A stretch of DNA of 64,000 bases, from assembly GCA_037043015.1 (NCBI GenBank), contig CM073331.1, positions 2,935,501-2,999,500 of the forward strand, read 5' to 3'. A program made the translations under genes and the position numbers. The notes beneath the pieces were generated by a model. The model was not told where the DNA came from. It searched no databases and saw only the letters and a list, made by a program, of their open reading frames with translations. Below, piece after piece: positions 13,283-24,449 of this stretch. This DNA is from Bryum argenteum. Taxonomy: Eukaryota; Streptophyta; Bryopsida; Bryales; Bryaceae. The stretch's first letter is position 1, and each line of letters opens with the position of its first letter.

Positions 13283-13337
13283 TTACGAGTGCTTCCGAAC
13301 TGGAATTTTTACGAGTGCTTCCGAACTGGAATTTTTG
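13283..13337 (+). repeat. Tandem duplication, 26 bp x2
   Basis: The unit ACGAGTGCTTCCGAACTGGA plus ATTTTT is present twice in tandem. Unit C has one copy (about 42,597-42,620), so the duplication arose in unit B. Confidence 0.8.
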
Positions 13338-13559
13338 AACTTTCTATTTATCAAACTGCGTTCGAGATTTCGCCACATGTGTGCTGAGTCCCATAAAAAT
13401 GAATTTTGTGAATAGTTGTTGAACATTAGAGGACAAGTGGGTCTAGTTGACTTTTTCATCGAACGGTTCAGCTTCGAATTCGTTTGTCATAGTCATTTGG
13501 CAGCTCGAGCATTCTCGAGGCAGGGAGGTTGACGAGGCGGGCGATTTAATTACAACGCT

Positions 13560-14219
13560 TGCTTGACATAGCAGGCGCGGCGTGCAACCAAACTTCTGCG
13601 ATTTGCAATCAAGTTCGTACAAGATTCTCTGTCCGTTTCCTCCAGATCCTAGAGTGCGTGAGTTGATGTGTAGGAAGGAATCAAGAGCGCGGGTGACTCC
13701 AGTTACGGTTTCTGCCGATCGGTTTTCAGGTGTTTCCATAAATTGTACATTTGTATCCGCAGCTTACGTGGCACCTGACATTATGCGAGTTCACGAGGCC
13801 GGAGGAATTCGTTCTTCCAGGAACGGAACAACTGCTGTTTCTGGTATTGTGCACTTGCTGGTGTTGTAGCCTTCGAAGCAGTTTTGTTGTTTCGCCGTCT
13901 CGATCGACTGGAGTCCATAAGTTGTGTTTGTGTCAAGATAGATACTTGTCACGGTCACCGTTTTCGCACGATTGGATTGACGATGGAGTTCTGTGTGCAA
14001 AGTCCATAGCTCCATAGGGCACCATGTCGGGTATGCGAGGTGCTGTGATTCGTTGACGACTGGCTCGATCGGCATCTGCCCAACAACGCCCAAGACGACG
14101 CCGTATCGCCTAGGGAGTTTACGAGTTTATCCCGTATGAGCTAATTTCCCCCAATTCGTCCGGCAGTGGCTCCGGGAATACCGACAGGGGCCATGACCCT
14201 GCAAAGTCCGCTGCACTAC
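13560..14219 (+). other. Unit B second-ORF region, left half (interrupted)
   Basis: Matches unit A 8,810-9,424 and unit C 42,895-43,554. It is cut at 14,219 by the CACTA-type insertion and resumes at 39,949. In this copy the second ORF is degraded: the frame is interrupted near 14,045 and lacks the ATG seen in A. Confidence 0.75.
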
Positions 14220-14724
14220 CACTACTAGGAAAGACCCCCGTTTACAATGCCACAGACGTTGTTACAACGTTGTTTTGTACAAAGAATGGGAGCAAGTGGA
14301 GAGCCTCTCAAACGTTGTTTTTACAATGAACACCATATTCGCTTAATTGGGACTATTCCTTAAATTTGGGACTAAATTTATATCGAAATTCATAGTAAAA
14401 GAGTTATAAAATTGCTAGCTGTTCGAACTCTCACCCTATAAAATGCGACATTGTCAATACTTATCTAGTTACTATTATGATTCGGAAATTTAAACCGGAA
14501 ACCGTAAAACAAAAATAAAGTCGATGTGCGTTCGCGCTTGTAATTCCACCAGTGCAGGGCTTTTCGCAGTAACCATGTGTAGGGTTTAACTCAACATTTG
14601 CAACGCGCGGTACCTACCTCCCTTTAGACAATTTCAGGCATGATTGATATGGGGCCAATAAACGTTCTCCCAAAAACTGCTCTTGCAATTGGGCACCCTT
14701 GCAACGAAAATAACTTAAAAGGCG

Positions 14725-14831
14725 ATATTCGTTACATTGAGACGATTTGGAGTCATATTCGATCCGGGATAAAGAAAAAGGTTCAACATGTTCAATATAT
14801 AGTGCACATATTGTCTCAATGTAACGAATAT
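14725..14831. repeat. Inverted repeat (19-bp perfect arms)
   Basis: Arms ATATTCGTTACATTGAGAC (14,725-14,743) and its exact complement (14,813-14,831) enclose about 70 bp. This could be a small foldback element or a hairpin-forming subterminal structure of the CACTA element. No flanking target duplication is evident. Confidence 0.6.
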
Positions 14832-15239
14832 GACCATTTAAAGTGTACAAAAGCTACTCTTTCCAATGACATTGCAGAAGATGAAGTTGATAATACATTG
14901 ATTGGTGCAATAAAATTTAATGTAAAAGTTCAAGGTACTTCCACATGAGTTTGAATGTTACCGTGGGCTGATGGTGAGATGGAAATATGACAACACGTTT
15001 TTGTAGTAGACTTCCTATCCTCTTTATTCTAGATGTGAGCCTAATACTTATGTTTTTCATGTATTGTTCTACCGAGAATGTGTTTTGAAGATTGAGTTCA
15101 TGTATCAAGTTGCACTCAAACATGAGGTCCGATTCTTTTAGTTCCGTATAAAGATGTCTACTCTACAAAGGTAGAGCCAATTTAAAAATATCTAACTAAT
15201 TATGGACTAATTAGAAAATAGTATCAACGCAGTCTTGAG

Positions 15240-15606
15240 TCTCACGGGTAAGATGCTAGTGGTTGCGTCTTCTGCTGAAACGAGTCCGTTGGGGTTCGAA
15301 CGTGGACCAGCACGACTACAAACGTGTCACACCTTAACCACCGTAGGACTGAACGGCGTGATGACGACGTATCCACCAATATCACATTTATACACCCATT
15401 GAACAAATCGCACCACAAATGGATAGTATATCTTGGTTTCTATAGTTAAGTTACAGTTACGTGTAGAGTTTGTGTCTATATCCGAAAGGGATGAGTAGTT
15501 TTTTTTCTTAAACATCTTTGTCTTGTGGCCATTGAGGTAAATACATTACGAACAGATGTAGAAGAGCCGATCTTCGATTTGGATACTGGAGTTCTTATCC
15601 ATTAAT
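15240..15606 (+). mobile_element. Diverged tRNA-derived SINE
   Basis: An A-box-like GATGCTAGTGGTTGCG lies near 15,252 and a strong B-box GGTTCGAACG near 15,292. The 3' portion (GTGGCCATTGAGG, ACATTACGAACAGA, GGAGTTCTTATCCATTAA) parallels the tail of the SINE at 3,297-3,660. The middle is not obviously alike, so it is either an old copy or a different family sharing the 3' tail. No target duplication could be identified. Confidence 0.55.
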
Positions 15607-15619
15607 ACATCTGCAGACT

Positions 15620-18300
15620 TTTGAAAACGATATCATCTTGGTTCATTCGGAGTTTATTACTATTGTATTGGTTGCCGACATATACTCATAGCATACGAAG
15701 ACTTCCAATCAATTTCAAGAAAAGATTTATACAAATCATAGTTTCCGTAATTGTACATTGCTATGTGAATTTCTTTCTTATTGGAAGATTCTCACTGTCT
15801 TTTCACTGAATCTTTGTGAGCTGTAGATTTTGTGGTCTTAGTATGACACAAATTTGTATTTTTCAAATCCGTATTAATAGGCCTTTCTTCTCAACTATTA
15901 TTTTATGATACACCAGCACTATATAGTACAGTCTACCCTCTATTGTTACCTCTCGAGAATAGATCAAAGTTAACATAATTATATAGAGGTTATTAGTTAA
16001 TAGCTATAAAAGTACTTTTTTGAGCAATTTACAAATATTAATATTTATAAATTCATGCGTTTGTGAAGAGTTCATGTGAGAATTCCATTGAGGATGTAGT
16101 TTTGTAGGATGTCTTTCATTATTAACATTTAGAGTCAAATTTACAAAGAAGGGAGGAATCTTCTGTTAATAGTCAACATTCATAATGTGCAATATGTGGG
16201 GAGTAGAAGAAATTTAACGTTTACAAACAGTTTATATGGTACTTGTGAAAAATCTTATAATTATAATATTGGACTAAATCATAGCAGAAGTGTTGTTAAT
16301 TACTGTAACGTGGAGACTAGTGGTCAACACCGAAAGTATTTGATTACAATCGTAGTATCTCTAGGAACTCTCATGAGTAGTATTCGCTTTTGGTTCCCAT
16401 TGCAGTCACTGAGACTTGTCTTCTCATCAAGATACAGATAGGTCCATTTTCTGTAAATTCTTTCTCAAGAAAATGCGTAATATACATTATTCTGAAATCG
16501 AATATGCCAACTATACCTGTCTTTTGTAACAATTCTTATGTGGTAATTGTTTGTCAAATGTTGATGGTTCAATCATTATGACGTAGAGCGGGAATGATTA
16601 TTAGGGAATGTGGGCTGGCGAAGGCCGGGTATAGTGAAGTTCTTGCACCTTTGTTCATAGTAAAGCGTAGTTCATGAACTTAGCAAGAAAATTGAGATTT
16701 TTAGTAGCTCTAAAATCCTGTGTTAGTGTAGTACCATAAACGGTTTTTGGCATGTATGATGTCAAAAAATGTTCTATAACTTCTTATTTAAATCAATTCC
16801 CAAAGGGATACATTATACAGCAGAATGCCAGATGGTCTACATGTATACTCGTATTGTAATGCACTACCCAAATCTTGAGACGAATGGATCTAAAATTTCT
16901 TACACTAAACTGAAGATGATAAATTTCATGTAATTTGTATATATTATTAAATCTAGTACAATACATCTACAGTTCTATACTAAGGGAGTGCGCAATATTC
17001 TCGCTTATTGATTCTACAACTTATTAGTACATTTATTTTAAATTTTGTATCGTGGGAGTCGCTAAGAATGTCCACTGCTCTTCATGGTTGACTTCTGCAT
17101 GTACGATGATTGACAAGCATGTACAGCTCTACGACGATGACTCCATGTCTGAGATATATCTAATGACCTTGCGCTTGCGACGTTTATGCATTACCCAAAC
17201 GTCAGGACTGGGTTTTACACGCTGCATATATGCAATCCACAGTCATGCAATGCAAGTTAAACACCAGTGTAATGTTTTTCACCATATCACATCATAAACC
17301 TCAACTTTGTACACAGAAATTACAAAAGTAGACCGCAGATTAAAGAGTTAACTACGATTTTTTCTACTTTACCTTGCGATGATGGTACTGCTCATCGTCA
17401 CGACTCTATGGCCCCGAGCATTGCAAATAATATAATCATTATTAGTGTCCACTACATGTTCCATATTTCCCTCGGAAATGTTTGGTTCATGTGACCCATT
17501 CCACGGTCTTGTCTGTCTTCAAAAATATTCCTCATTATTTTTTAACAAAGAGAAACCCAAAGAAAATATAAAATTATAAGTCCATAAAAAATGTTTTATC
17601 GGGTAAAGTCGGTACTATAAAGTGACTACCCTCTATTCACATATGCTATGAATAGCTCGTACGCTATAAAAGGCTATGGGTATACGTGATCTTCATAGTG
17701 TTGAGGCACATGCTGCGACTTCATAAGACGATCGGGTTGAAGTTTTTCAATTTCTCGTAGGCGGCACCCCACCCTTTCATTTAATGTGGGCAACATGACT
17801 CGAGAACAATGAGAACGTGTGGTTAAGGCGAGTAAATGAGGATATGGTAATGGAACTAACCTCAAGGACATTCTCGCATTGGTGAGTCATCTCGTCCCCG
17901 TAGTATGGATTTCTGTCATTCCACGATTGTTTTCTAAGTTAAATTGCTACAATGAGGATATAAAGAAAATTTCACATGTAAAAAACCGAACGCACTGGGT
18001 ACATGGAATAACCTCTTCTCGCGGTGGTCGAATTTTCGGTGGGCATACCTCGGACCCCGACAACTCGGTGCCGATGCAATGGAGGTGGTGGCTTGGCCCG
18101 GAAGTGGAGTAGACGGGTGTCGATACTCTCCCCCCGGACGCGTGACTCAACCCAAAGACCTCGATAGTTTTCTCCGCTTCCTCGAGCTCCTTCATTTCAA
18201 CTCAAGCTCCCGCATCGGTTTCTCATTCGCATCTCAAGCTCACGGCTTTTCGGGCGGTTAGCTTCTCACGGCGAGCTTCTTCTTGCTAATTGCCCGTTGA
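15620..18300. other. CACTA interior, left part: no gene seen
   Basis: AT-rich DNA with short frames only, none with a recognisable domain. Confidence 0.5.
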
Positions 18301-19991
18301 ATCCTCAAAGCTTTATCTGCGACAACTTCTTATCATCTTTTGTCGACATCAGACATCCGCGAAGACCTTCCGACAACTCCGAAGACTGGTCCGTGGGATA
18401 TTCCACAACTGTCTTCTTATAATGAAGATCATCCTCGTCACTATCGATTAAGATGGGATTCTCAATATTTGAAGGTTTTGGGCCAGAAATCTCCTCCTTT
18501 ACTGCCCGTAGTGCAGGTAATGGTCTTTGCTTCACGGCGTCAACAGGTACAGCCAACTGGACAATGGCACAATCTTGTTCGATAGGAGCCTGAACACCTT
18601 CTGGAATGGAGATCTGGGTCTCCAGTCACGATGGTCTTCTCCTCGCGATCCCCGCATTCTCTCGCCTTTGGGCAATTGACATGACCAAATTTGGGTGCTC
18701 TTGGCCCAACGTGTTCAAATGGTAAATGTTGCATCGCTGGGCGAAGGATCATCGGTGGGCGTAGAACGGCAAAGAACGTCATCGGTCAGAGGAACGGCAG
18801 AGGTGATTTCAAGCGATTGATCGTTGGGTCAAGCAAGCTCCCTTCAATAGGTTGAAGCCTTGGAAAGCCAAAAGACGGAGTTCCATCCGTTGAAGTTTCG
18901 CATGCGGTGTTGGGAAATTTGGGATATCAAATGACGTCGTCGGCCTGCGACTGGGACCCCACCAATTAGCGGTTGAGCCATCCCGAGACCGTCCGGCGAC
19001 GCAAGGACCTTCCCGAGATGCGATCGATAATCGGAACCTACAAAATCCCGACTTTCGATTACCGGGTCTTCATGATTATATCCATCATCACAAGAGCAAA
19101 CCGCTACGCCCAAAGTTCTCAATTTCGCGCTCGTCTGCGGCATCGAGGCGCATTTGGGAGAAAGCAAACAAGAAAATCACCGAGCTACGAATGCGTCCCC
19201 ATCATCGAGAGGACCTTTCCGGCGCCGCCATCTCCATAGCCGTCCTATGGCCATCCTCAATGTCGGCGGGGATATTCTTGAACTCGAGCAATGTTGCAAA
19301 CCTCTCCGGATATGCGAGATCTCCTTCAAGATCAAGTCACTTTAGTCGCGGTGAATACTCGGCGAGTCTTTGCCGTCCTCACCTTCATCCGCATCGTCCT
19401 CATCTTCGCCTTTACATTCACGAATGAGTGAGTATACTTAGGTGTTGTAAGAACTTAAACTTAAAGCGTAAGAGCATAATTATAGAAATCGAAAATATGA
19501 AGAATCACGAGGGAAATACTACCGGACTCAACGGATATCCTCGAATGTTTGGTGCACTTCATCATCTCCGCACATTCGTCTTCTCGCAGCCCGGCCCTCC
19601 TAGCCAAAAAAATACGAGATCGAAATTTGTCGTGATGTCTTCGTGGCAACCGGTGAGGCACTCTCATCCGAGTTCTCGGGATTCAATTCGTATCTTTAGA
19701 TTTCCAACTCGAGGCCATGATGACCGAGACATCGCGATTGATTTTCGGGGTGGAAAAGGTGCGAAAACCCATTAAGTTACATCCGAACTTGTAAATCAAG
19801 GCTAACATATCAAGCGAATCTCCTGCAGAGCGGATGACTATAGGTTTCAAACCATTCATCCGCCCAAAACAAAAAACCGGTTAGTGAGGGAATCTCGCCT
19901 TCGGGCCAGCCCACGGAATTTACAAATCATTGAACCATAATAATACAAATAGGACTTAATCGCAAACCGATATATGTCAAGACTCTGACGG

Positions 19992-20005
19992 TGGGCAATT
20001 GCCCA
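19992..20005. repeat. GGGCAATTGCCC palindrome
   Basis: A perfect 14-bp palindrome TGGGCAATTGCCCA with further partial pairing outside (GACGG / AGTGG). It follows a donor-like GTGAGTACGC of the minus-strand gene by about 50 bp, so it is probably intronic. Confidence 0.8.
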
Positions 20006-21459
20006 GTGGATCTACAAATGAAATAAAAAATGCGTACTCACCACTGCGGCGATCGCCGCATTTCGACCCGCAGCAATGCGAGATAATCTTCACAGGGGGA
20101 TGTCATCTTCGGGAGTTCATTGCCGTTGCTCAAACAAGTCTAGGTAGACCTCCATGCGCAACTCATCCTCGTGAGATGGGTACTCTCGCACAGAGCCAAT
20201 CTTGAACTTCTCTTCACTCGGAGAACTTCTTTCCAAGCCAAGGGTTGGCAACCGTTCTTGAATAGATGAGCACAACAACCCCATTTCCCTTCGATCGTGC
20301 TATTCAAGAAAAATATTTCTCCACCGTTGCCGCTATGTATTGAGATTCTTGATTTGTATAGTTCGAAAAACGCTGTCAACGCGCGTTGCACTTCCTTTGA
20401 TTTGTTACGATATGAGATCACCAACCAGTGTGACGGGGATGTAACAAATCTGGCCGCTTGATAGCACGTCCAAGATGGATTTGAATCTGCGCCACTCATA
20501 GCATCAAACTCAAAATCCTCCTCTTCCAGGAATTCGTCGATGGGACGGAAGTCTAAAATGCCACCCGCGATGTTCGATGTGATTCGGTTTGCCAATCCTC
20601 CCGATATACTTCACCCCATACGTCTTGGTTTTCACATGGATAACCTTCGAGAACTTCGTGAAATTCCAGTTTTCTCAATACGCCAGGGGTGCAACGTCGG
20701 GTCGGAGAAGGGGTTTCTTTTTGATCACGACGATCTCCGCTAAAACCCAAGCGGAGGGCTCTCTTGCTCGCGCCTCGGGTTGTCACTAGCTTTTGTGAAC
20801 TTTGCCAGGTAGAGCTTAGTACCCCTCCGGATCAACTCGTCCATGTGGGCGGAGTTGAAACCTATCTCCGTCTTGAAGCGTTGCCACGCCCCGGATTTAC
20901 GTCATCATCTACCCAAAGATAGCCGGGTAGACTTGTTTATCCAAATAATCACGGCGTTCTTCGCTTCTTCTTTCGATCCCCCTCCTTCAGATCAGAAAGA
21001 ATTTGTTCTTAGGTCTGTTCGACCCAATGTATACTTTGGGCGGAAGAACTACTTCTTCATTTTCCGGCGTTGGCGTCTGCTCACCGTTAATCTCAAGGCC
21101 CTGTGTTATTCGTGCTACAAGCTCGGTCAAACTATACGTTCCCATACCACGGATACACTTGAACGTGTACGCGACGGTGTGTTTGCGTTCCCATGGCTTG
21201 ACATCTTCCTTCCATTTGTTCCCCGTGTCCGGATTAATAAGATCGCCACTTTCGTACCAGTGGAAGGCATCCATAATTCGATTGTGCAGCACATCAGGCG
21301 CACAAATAACTCGAAACTCGCCCGGATACTCTTTTGCAGTCTTGTTCGCATTCCTCACTGTCATTGCGTTTAAAGTCTCCACTGCTTTCAATTGGAACTC
21401 CTACACAAGCAATAGCAACGAAGATGATCCTCAATTATTAACGTTGATATACACCTTAG

Positions 21460-21481
21460 CCAGTGGGCAATTGCCCCTGGA
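21460..21481. repeat. GGGCAATTGCCC palindrome (imperfect outer arms)
   Basis: The core GGGCAATTGCCC is flanked by CCAGT on the left and CTGG on the right, the same outer bases as the 22-bp copy at 31,960 with one base lost. It lies inside the predicted intron 21,528-21,401 of the minus-strand gene. Confidence 0.8.
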
Positions 21482-22307
21482 TTGCAAACTTAATCCAATA
21501 ACGAACAAGAAAATGATAGATGACATACCTTCCAGTTTGACTTGGATTTGCCATCGGAAGTTGGTTACCGTAGTGCACCCATAGGTCCCGCATCGAATGT
21601 GGAGGAGGTACTCTGGGGAGTCCCAATGGAAGAGATTTGTGTTGTTCACCCTTCTTGAAAGCTCTGACAATAAGAGGTTGTCATCCGTCCATACAAAATC
21701 GCATGTCCACGTTCTGTATATGTCCTTCACGCTTGAATCGACGTCCTTACTCGCCCGATGATGGACGGCCACGCGGCGCTACGAATCGCTGCCATTGATG
21801 ATATAAACGGCGGATTCAAAGCACCCGAACGCTTCCGGTTCTCATCACAAACGCGATGAGTGTAAGTGCCCCGCTTCCGTGTAACAGACAGACGTCAAGA
21901 AGACTTGGAACAAGTTGTCTACCGTAGTCTTTGTGAAATGGGCGACTTCATTTCCTTCGGTCTGAAGTCTCATACGTTTCACGTCCACGCCGTGAAAGAT
22001 TGTCCCCAAATGTACATGGGCTTGACTCGGTCCTCGAACTCAATCGGCTTTCTCTCCGGAAAGTTTTCACGTCTATCTCCTTGCCTTCGGGTACTTGGGG
22101 TGTTTCTTTGATTCTTCTTTGTCTTCCTCTCTTCGCTTCTTTGGTTTAGTTTCCTCTTGTACCTCCCTGATGAACCGCTTTTTCCCGAACCTTCTCGGAC
22201 TTCTTCATGACGCTTGGTCCGTCCACTTCCTTTGGTTTTGAGTTGCTTTCCGCCTTTGGAATGTTTAGTTGAGACGCACTCCTCTACCTCCTCTTCCTCA
22301 CTATTCT

Positions 22308-22330
22308 CACGTGGGCAATTGACCACCGGG
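22308..22330. repeat. GGGCAATTGACC variant of the palindrome
   Basis: The left arm CGTGGGCAATTG is intact, while the right arm reads GACCACCGG, with one core mismatch. On the minus strand it falls where the acidic stretch (ending FEGDN) and the next charged stretch (starting ENSEEEEVEE) meet, and it may mark an intron there. Confidence 0.6.
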
Positions 22331-23140
22331 CGTATTATCACCTTCAAAGACTAAGAGGCTTGGTCGATCTTCACCGACTTCTTCTTCATCATCCTCCATC
22401 GCCACTTCTTCTCCTTTAGACCGCCACCACAACTTGGTGCCGACAACGACAATGCTAGGTTCCGCCGCTTCCTTTTCCTCATCTATTCTTTTTGTTTGTC
22501 CTTCTTGCGGCCGTCTTGGCCGGAGGACAAGCAATCGTTGGTGCGGAGGGCCTTTTCGACTTCGAGTGTGGCTTCAAGCATGGCCAAGATTACCGCCTGT
22601 TGATTTCAAAGAATTCTTCTCAAAGAATGCTTCTAGTGTCCTCTTCCTCTGTAATCTCGATTGATTCAAAGCCCGCGTTTCGTCTTCCGGGGTAGAATAG
22701 GACCGCGGTGAAACTCGGATATTCCTCGCCGTGGACTAAAAGGTCAGTTAAAAGCGGCCGCGCTCAAACTTGTCTTCCTTGAAGAAATAGAGGTTGGCAA
22801 CGCTACACGATGCATTGACCACCCATACAATGAGGTTGTCGCCATGCACTTTACATCCGTCACGATTAACGGACGCCATTGTCGTATACGCCACTTCAAG
22901 ATCGAGGCGCGATGCCGCTCACCACAACTTAGATGCACTCCACCGTCCCTGGGCATCTTCAGCTCCATCGACCATTGCCGAGGAGTGGCTAAAGCTGCCG
23001 ATTGGTACTTCTTTGCCCACATTGCGTCCACGGACATTCACATCTCTAACTACATCGAACAACTTCTTCGGGGCACAAGTGTATGGAATGTCAGCACCCT
23101 CTCCGTCTCTTTCGCTTCTTCATCCCCTTTATAAAGATAC

Positions 23141-23760
23141 TTGAAGTCACTAACAATGTCGAGAAGTTCCGGTGGGAAATTGCCCACCGGGTGCAATATC
23201 TGTTCTATCTACCTCTAACAAAAAGTTAATTTCCTATTAATTAATTTACTTCCCAACAAGAAGTTATGACCAGCTAAGAATTGCCCACCGGTCCGATGGA
23301 ATTTTCATTCAAAGATAGGAATATTCTCACATTAAGTGGCACTAAATGTCGCAAGTTCCGGTGGGCAATTGCCCACCGGTCCGATGGAATTTTCATTCCA
23401 AAGATAGGAATATTCGCATTATTGGGTAGCACTAAATGTCGCAGTTCCAAAGGCAATTGCCCATCGTGGATCGATTTCTTGACGTACTATCTAGTACTTT
23501 TCTAACAAAAAGTTAATTCCCATTTGTTCATTTACCTACTTCACTAACAGGTTAGGACGTTGGGCGATTGCCCATCGTCCGATGGAATTTTCATTCAGTG
23601 AAGGAATTTTTCGCACGTAAAATACACTAACAATGCCGCAAGTTCCCAAAGAATTGCCCACTGGTGCATTTTCTTGTACTATCTCCTCTAACAAAAAGTT
23701 AATTCCGGGTCATTAATTAATCTACTTCCCTAACAGGAAGTTAGAACCGATAAGTTAGGA
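23141..23760. repeat. Palindrome-anchored minisatellite with two alternating unit types
   Basis: Six units in a row, each beginning with a version of GGGCAATTGCCCACCGG. Type alpha (about 85 bp) continues TCCGATGGAATTTTCATTC and ends CACTAAATGTCGCAAGTTCC. Type beta (about 110-130 bp) contains TCTAACAAAAAGTTAATT and TTACTTCCCTAACAGGAAG. The order is beta, alpha, alpha, beta, alpha, beta. The best palindrome, 23,358-23,379, is a perfect 22-mer with half-site CCGGTGGGCAA. Other unit starts are near 23,172, 23,283, 23,454, 23,563 and 23,650. Confidence 0.8.
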
Positions 23761-24033
23761 CTGGTCCAATTTCTAAAATGCTACTTACGGCATTAAGATA
23801 AAACATTCTACAAACTTGGGAATTAGGAGCTTATATTGTAAAACTTACAACTGAGTCGTTGAAGATGTCCGCAAAATGTAGATCCAAGTTCTCACTGTAA
23901 AAGTCCTATTTGATGGTGCTAGATTTAGACATGAAAAGTTGGAATGGTCAATATCTTTAACGGTACGTATTCAACAAAAAAGAAATGTTGAAAGTCACAG
24001 TGTCGAGTCTAACAATGTCACTAACAAGCTTCT

Positions 24034-24049
24034 ATGGGCAATTGCCCAT
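24034..24049. repeat. GGGCAATTGCCC palindrome
   Basis: A perfect 16-bp palindrome ATGGGCAATTGCCCAT, about 650 bp from the perfect copy in the array. Confidence 0.8.
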
Positions 24050-24085
24050 GGGATGCGATTTGATCGAACTTGAATTACATGACCA

Positions 24086-24243
24086 CACACTAGTGCGACC
24101 CAATCACTTTAGTCTTCCTAAACGCCCTTCTCGTAGTCAATTGCTAACTCGCTCCCTCCACACACTAGTGCGACCTAATCACCCTCATCTTCGTAAACGC
24201 CCTTCCGAGTACTCAATTACTAAATTGCTAACTCGCTCCCTCC
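24086..24243 (+). repeat. Tandem duplication of about 75-83 bp
   Basis: Two units, 24,086-24,160 and 24,161-24,243, start CACACTAGTGCGACC and end CTAACTCGCTCCCTCC. The second has a small internal insertion near ACTCAATTACTAAATTG. Confidence 0.8.
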
Positions 24244-24420
24244 CGAGTCAGGCCGACCAATAACCATGATACTAAGAAACGCTATGGGCCTACGAGACTA
24301 ATCAAGCACTGAGAACTCCTTCGTCCGCAAATTCCTCACCGCCCAGGAACTAAGGTTCGATTAGTCATATGCATCACATACAAGTCGCCGCCGGTCAAGT
24401 CGATTTTTTCTAACGCCCTT

Positions 24421-24444
24421 TCCGGTGGTCAATTGCCCACCGGA
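24421..24444. repeat. GGGCAATTGCCC-family palindrome, 24 bp, one mismatch
   Basis: The arms TCCGGTGG and CCACCGGA pair perfectly; the core reads TCAATTGC, a single mismatch. Same family as 23,358 and 31,960. Confidence 0.8.
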
Positions 24445-24449
24445 AGTGT

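Larger units (their letters stand above)
18305..23120 (-). pseudogene. Unidentified multi-exon gene carried inside the CACTA element
   Basis: Several minus-strand open stretches of biased, protein-like composition lie in series. They are 23,037-22,744; 22,534-22,307 (Glu/Asp rich); 22,347-21,979 (Lys/Arg/Glu rich); 21,772-21,529 (ending RWQIQVKLE before a good donor AAG/GTATGT); 21,400-20,990 (after acceptor TGTGTAG, with WERKHTVAYTFKCIRGMGTY); 20,595-20,140; 19,667-19,490; 19,167-18,844; 18,556-18,305. The last contains NPILIDSDEDD, which fits a SUMO-interacting motif. I do not recognise the family. Frames do not join cleanly, including across the best intron (21,528-21,401), so it is probably decayed, but the composition and splice-like sites argue for a former gene. 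Confidence 0.4.
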
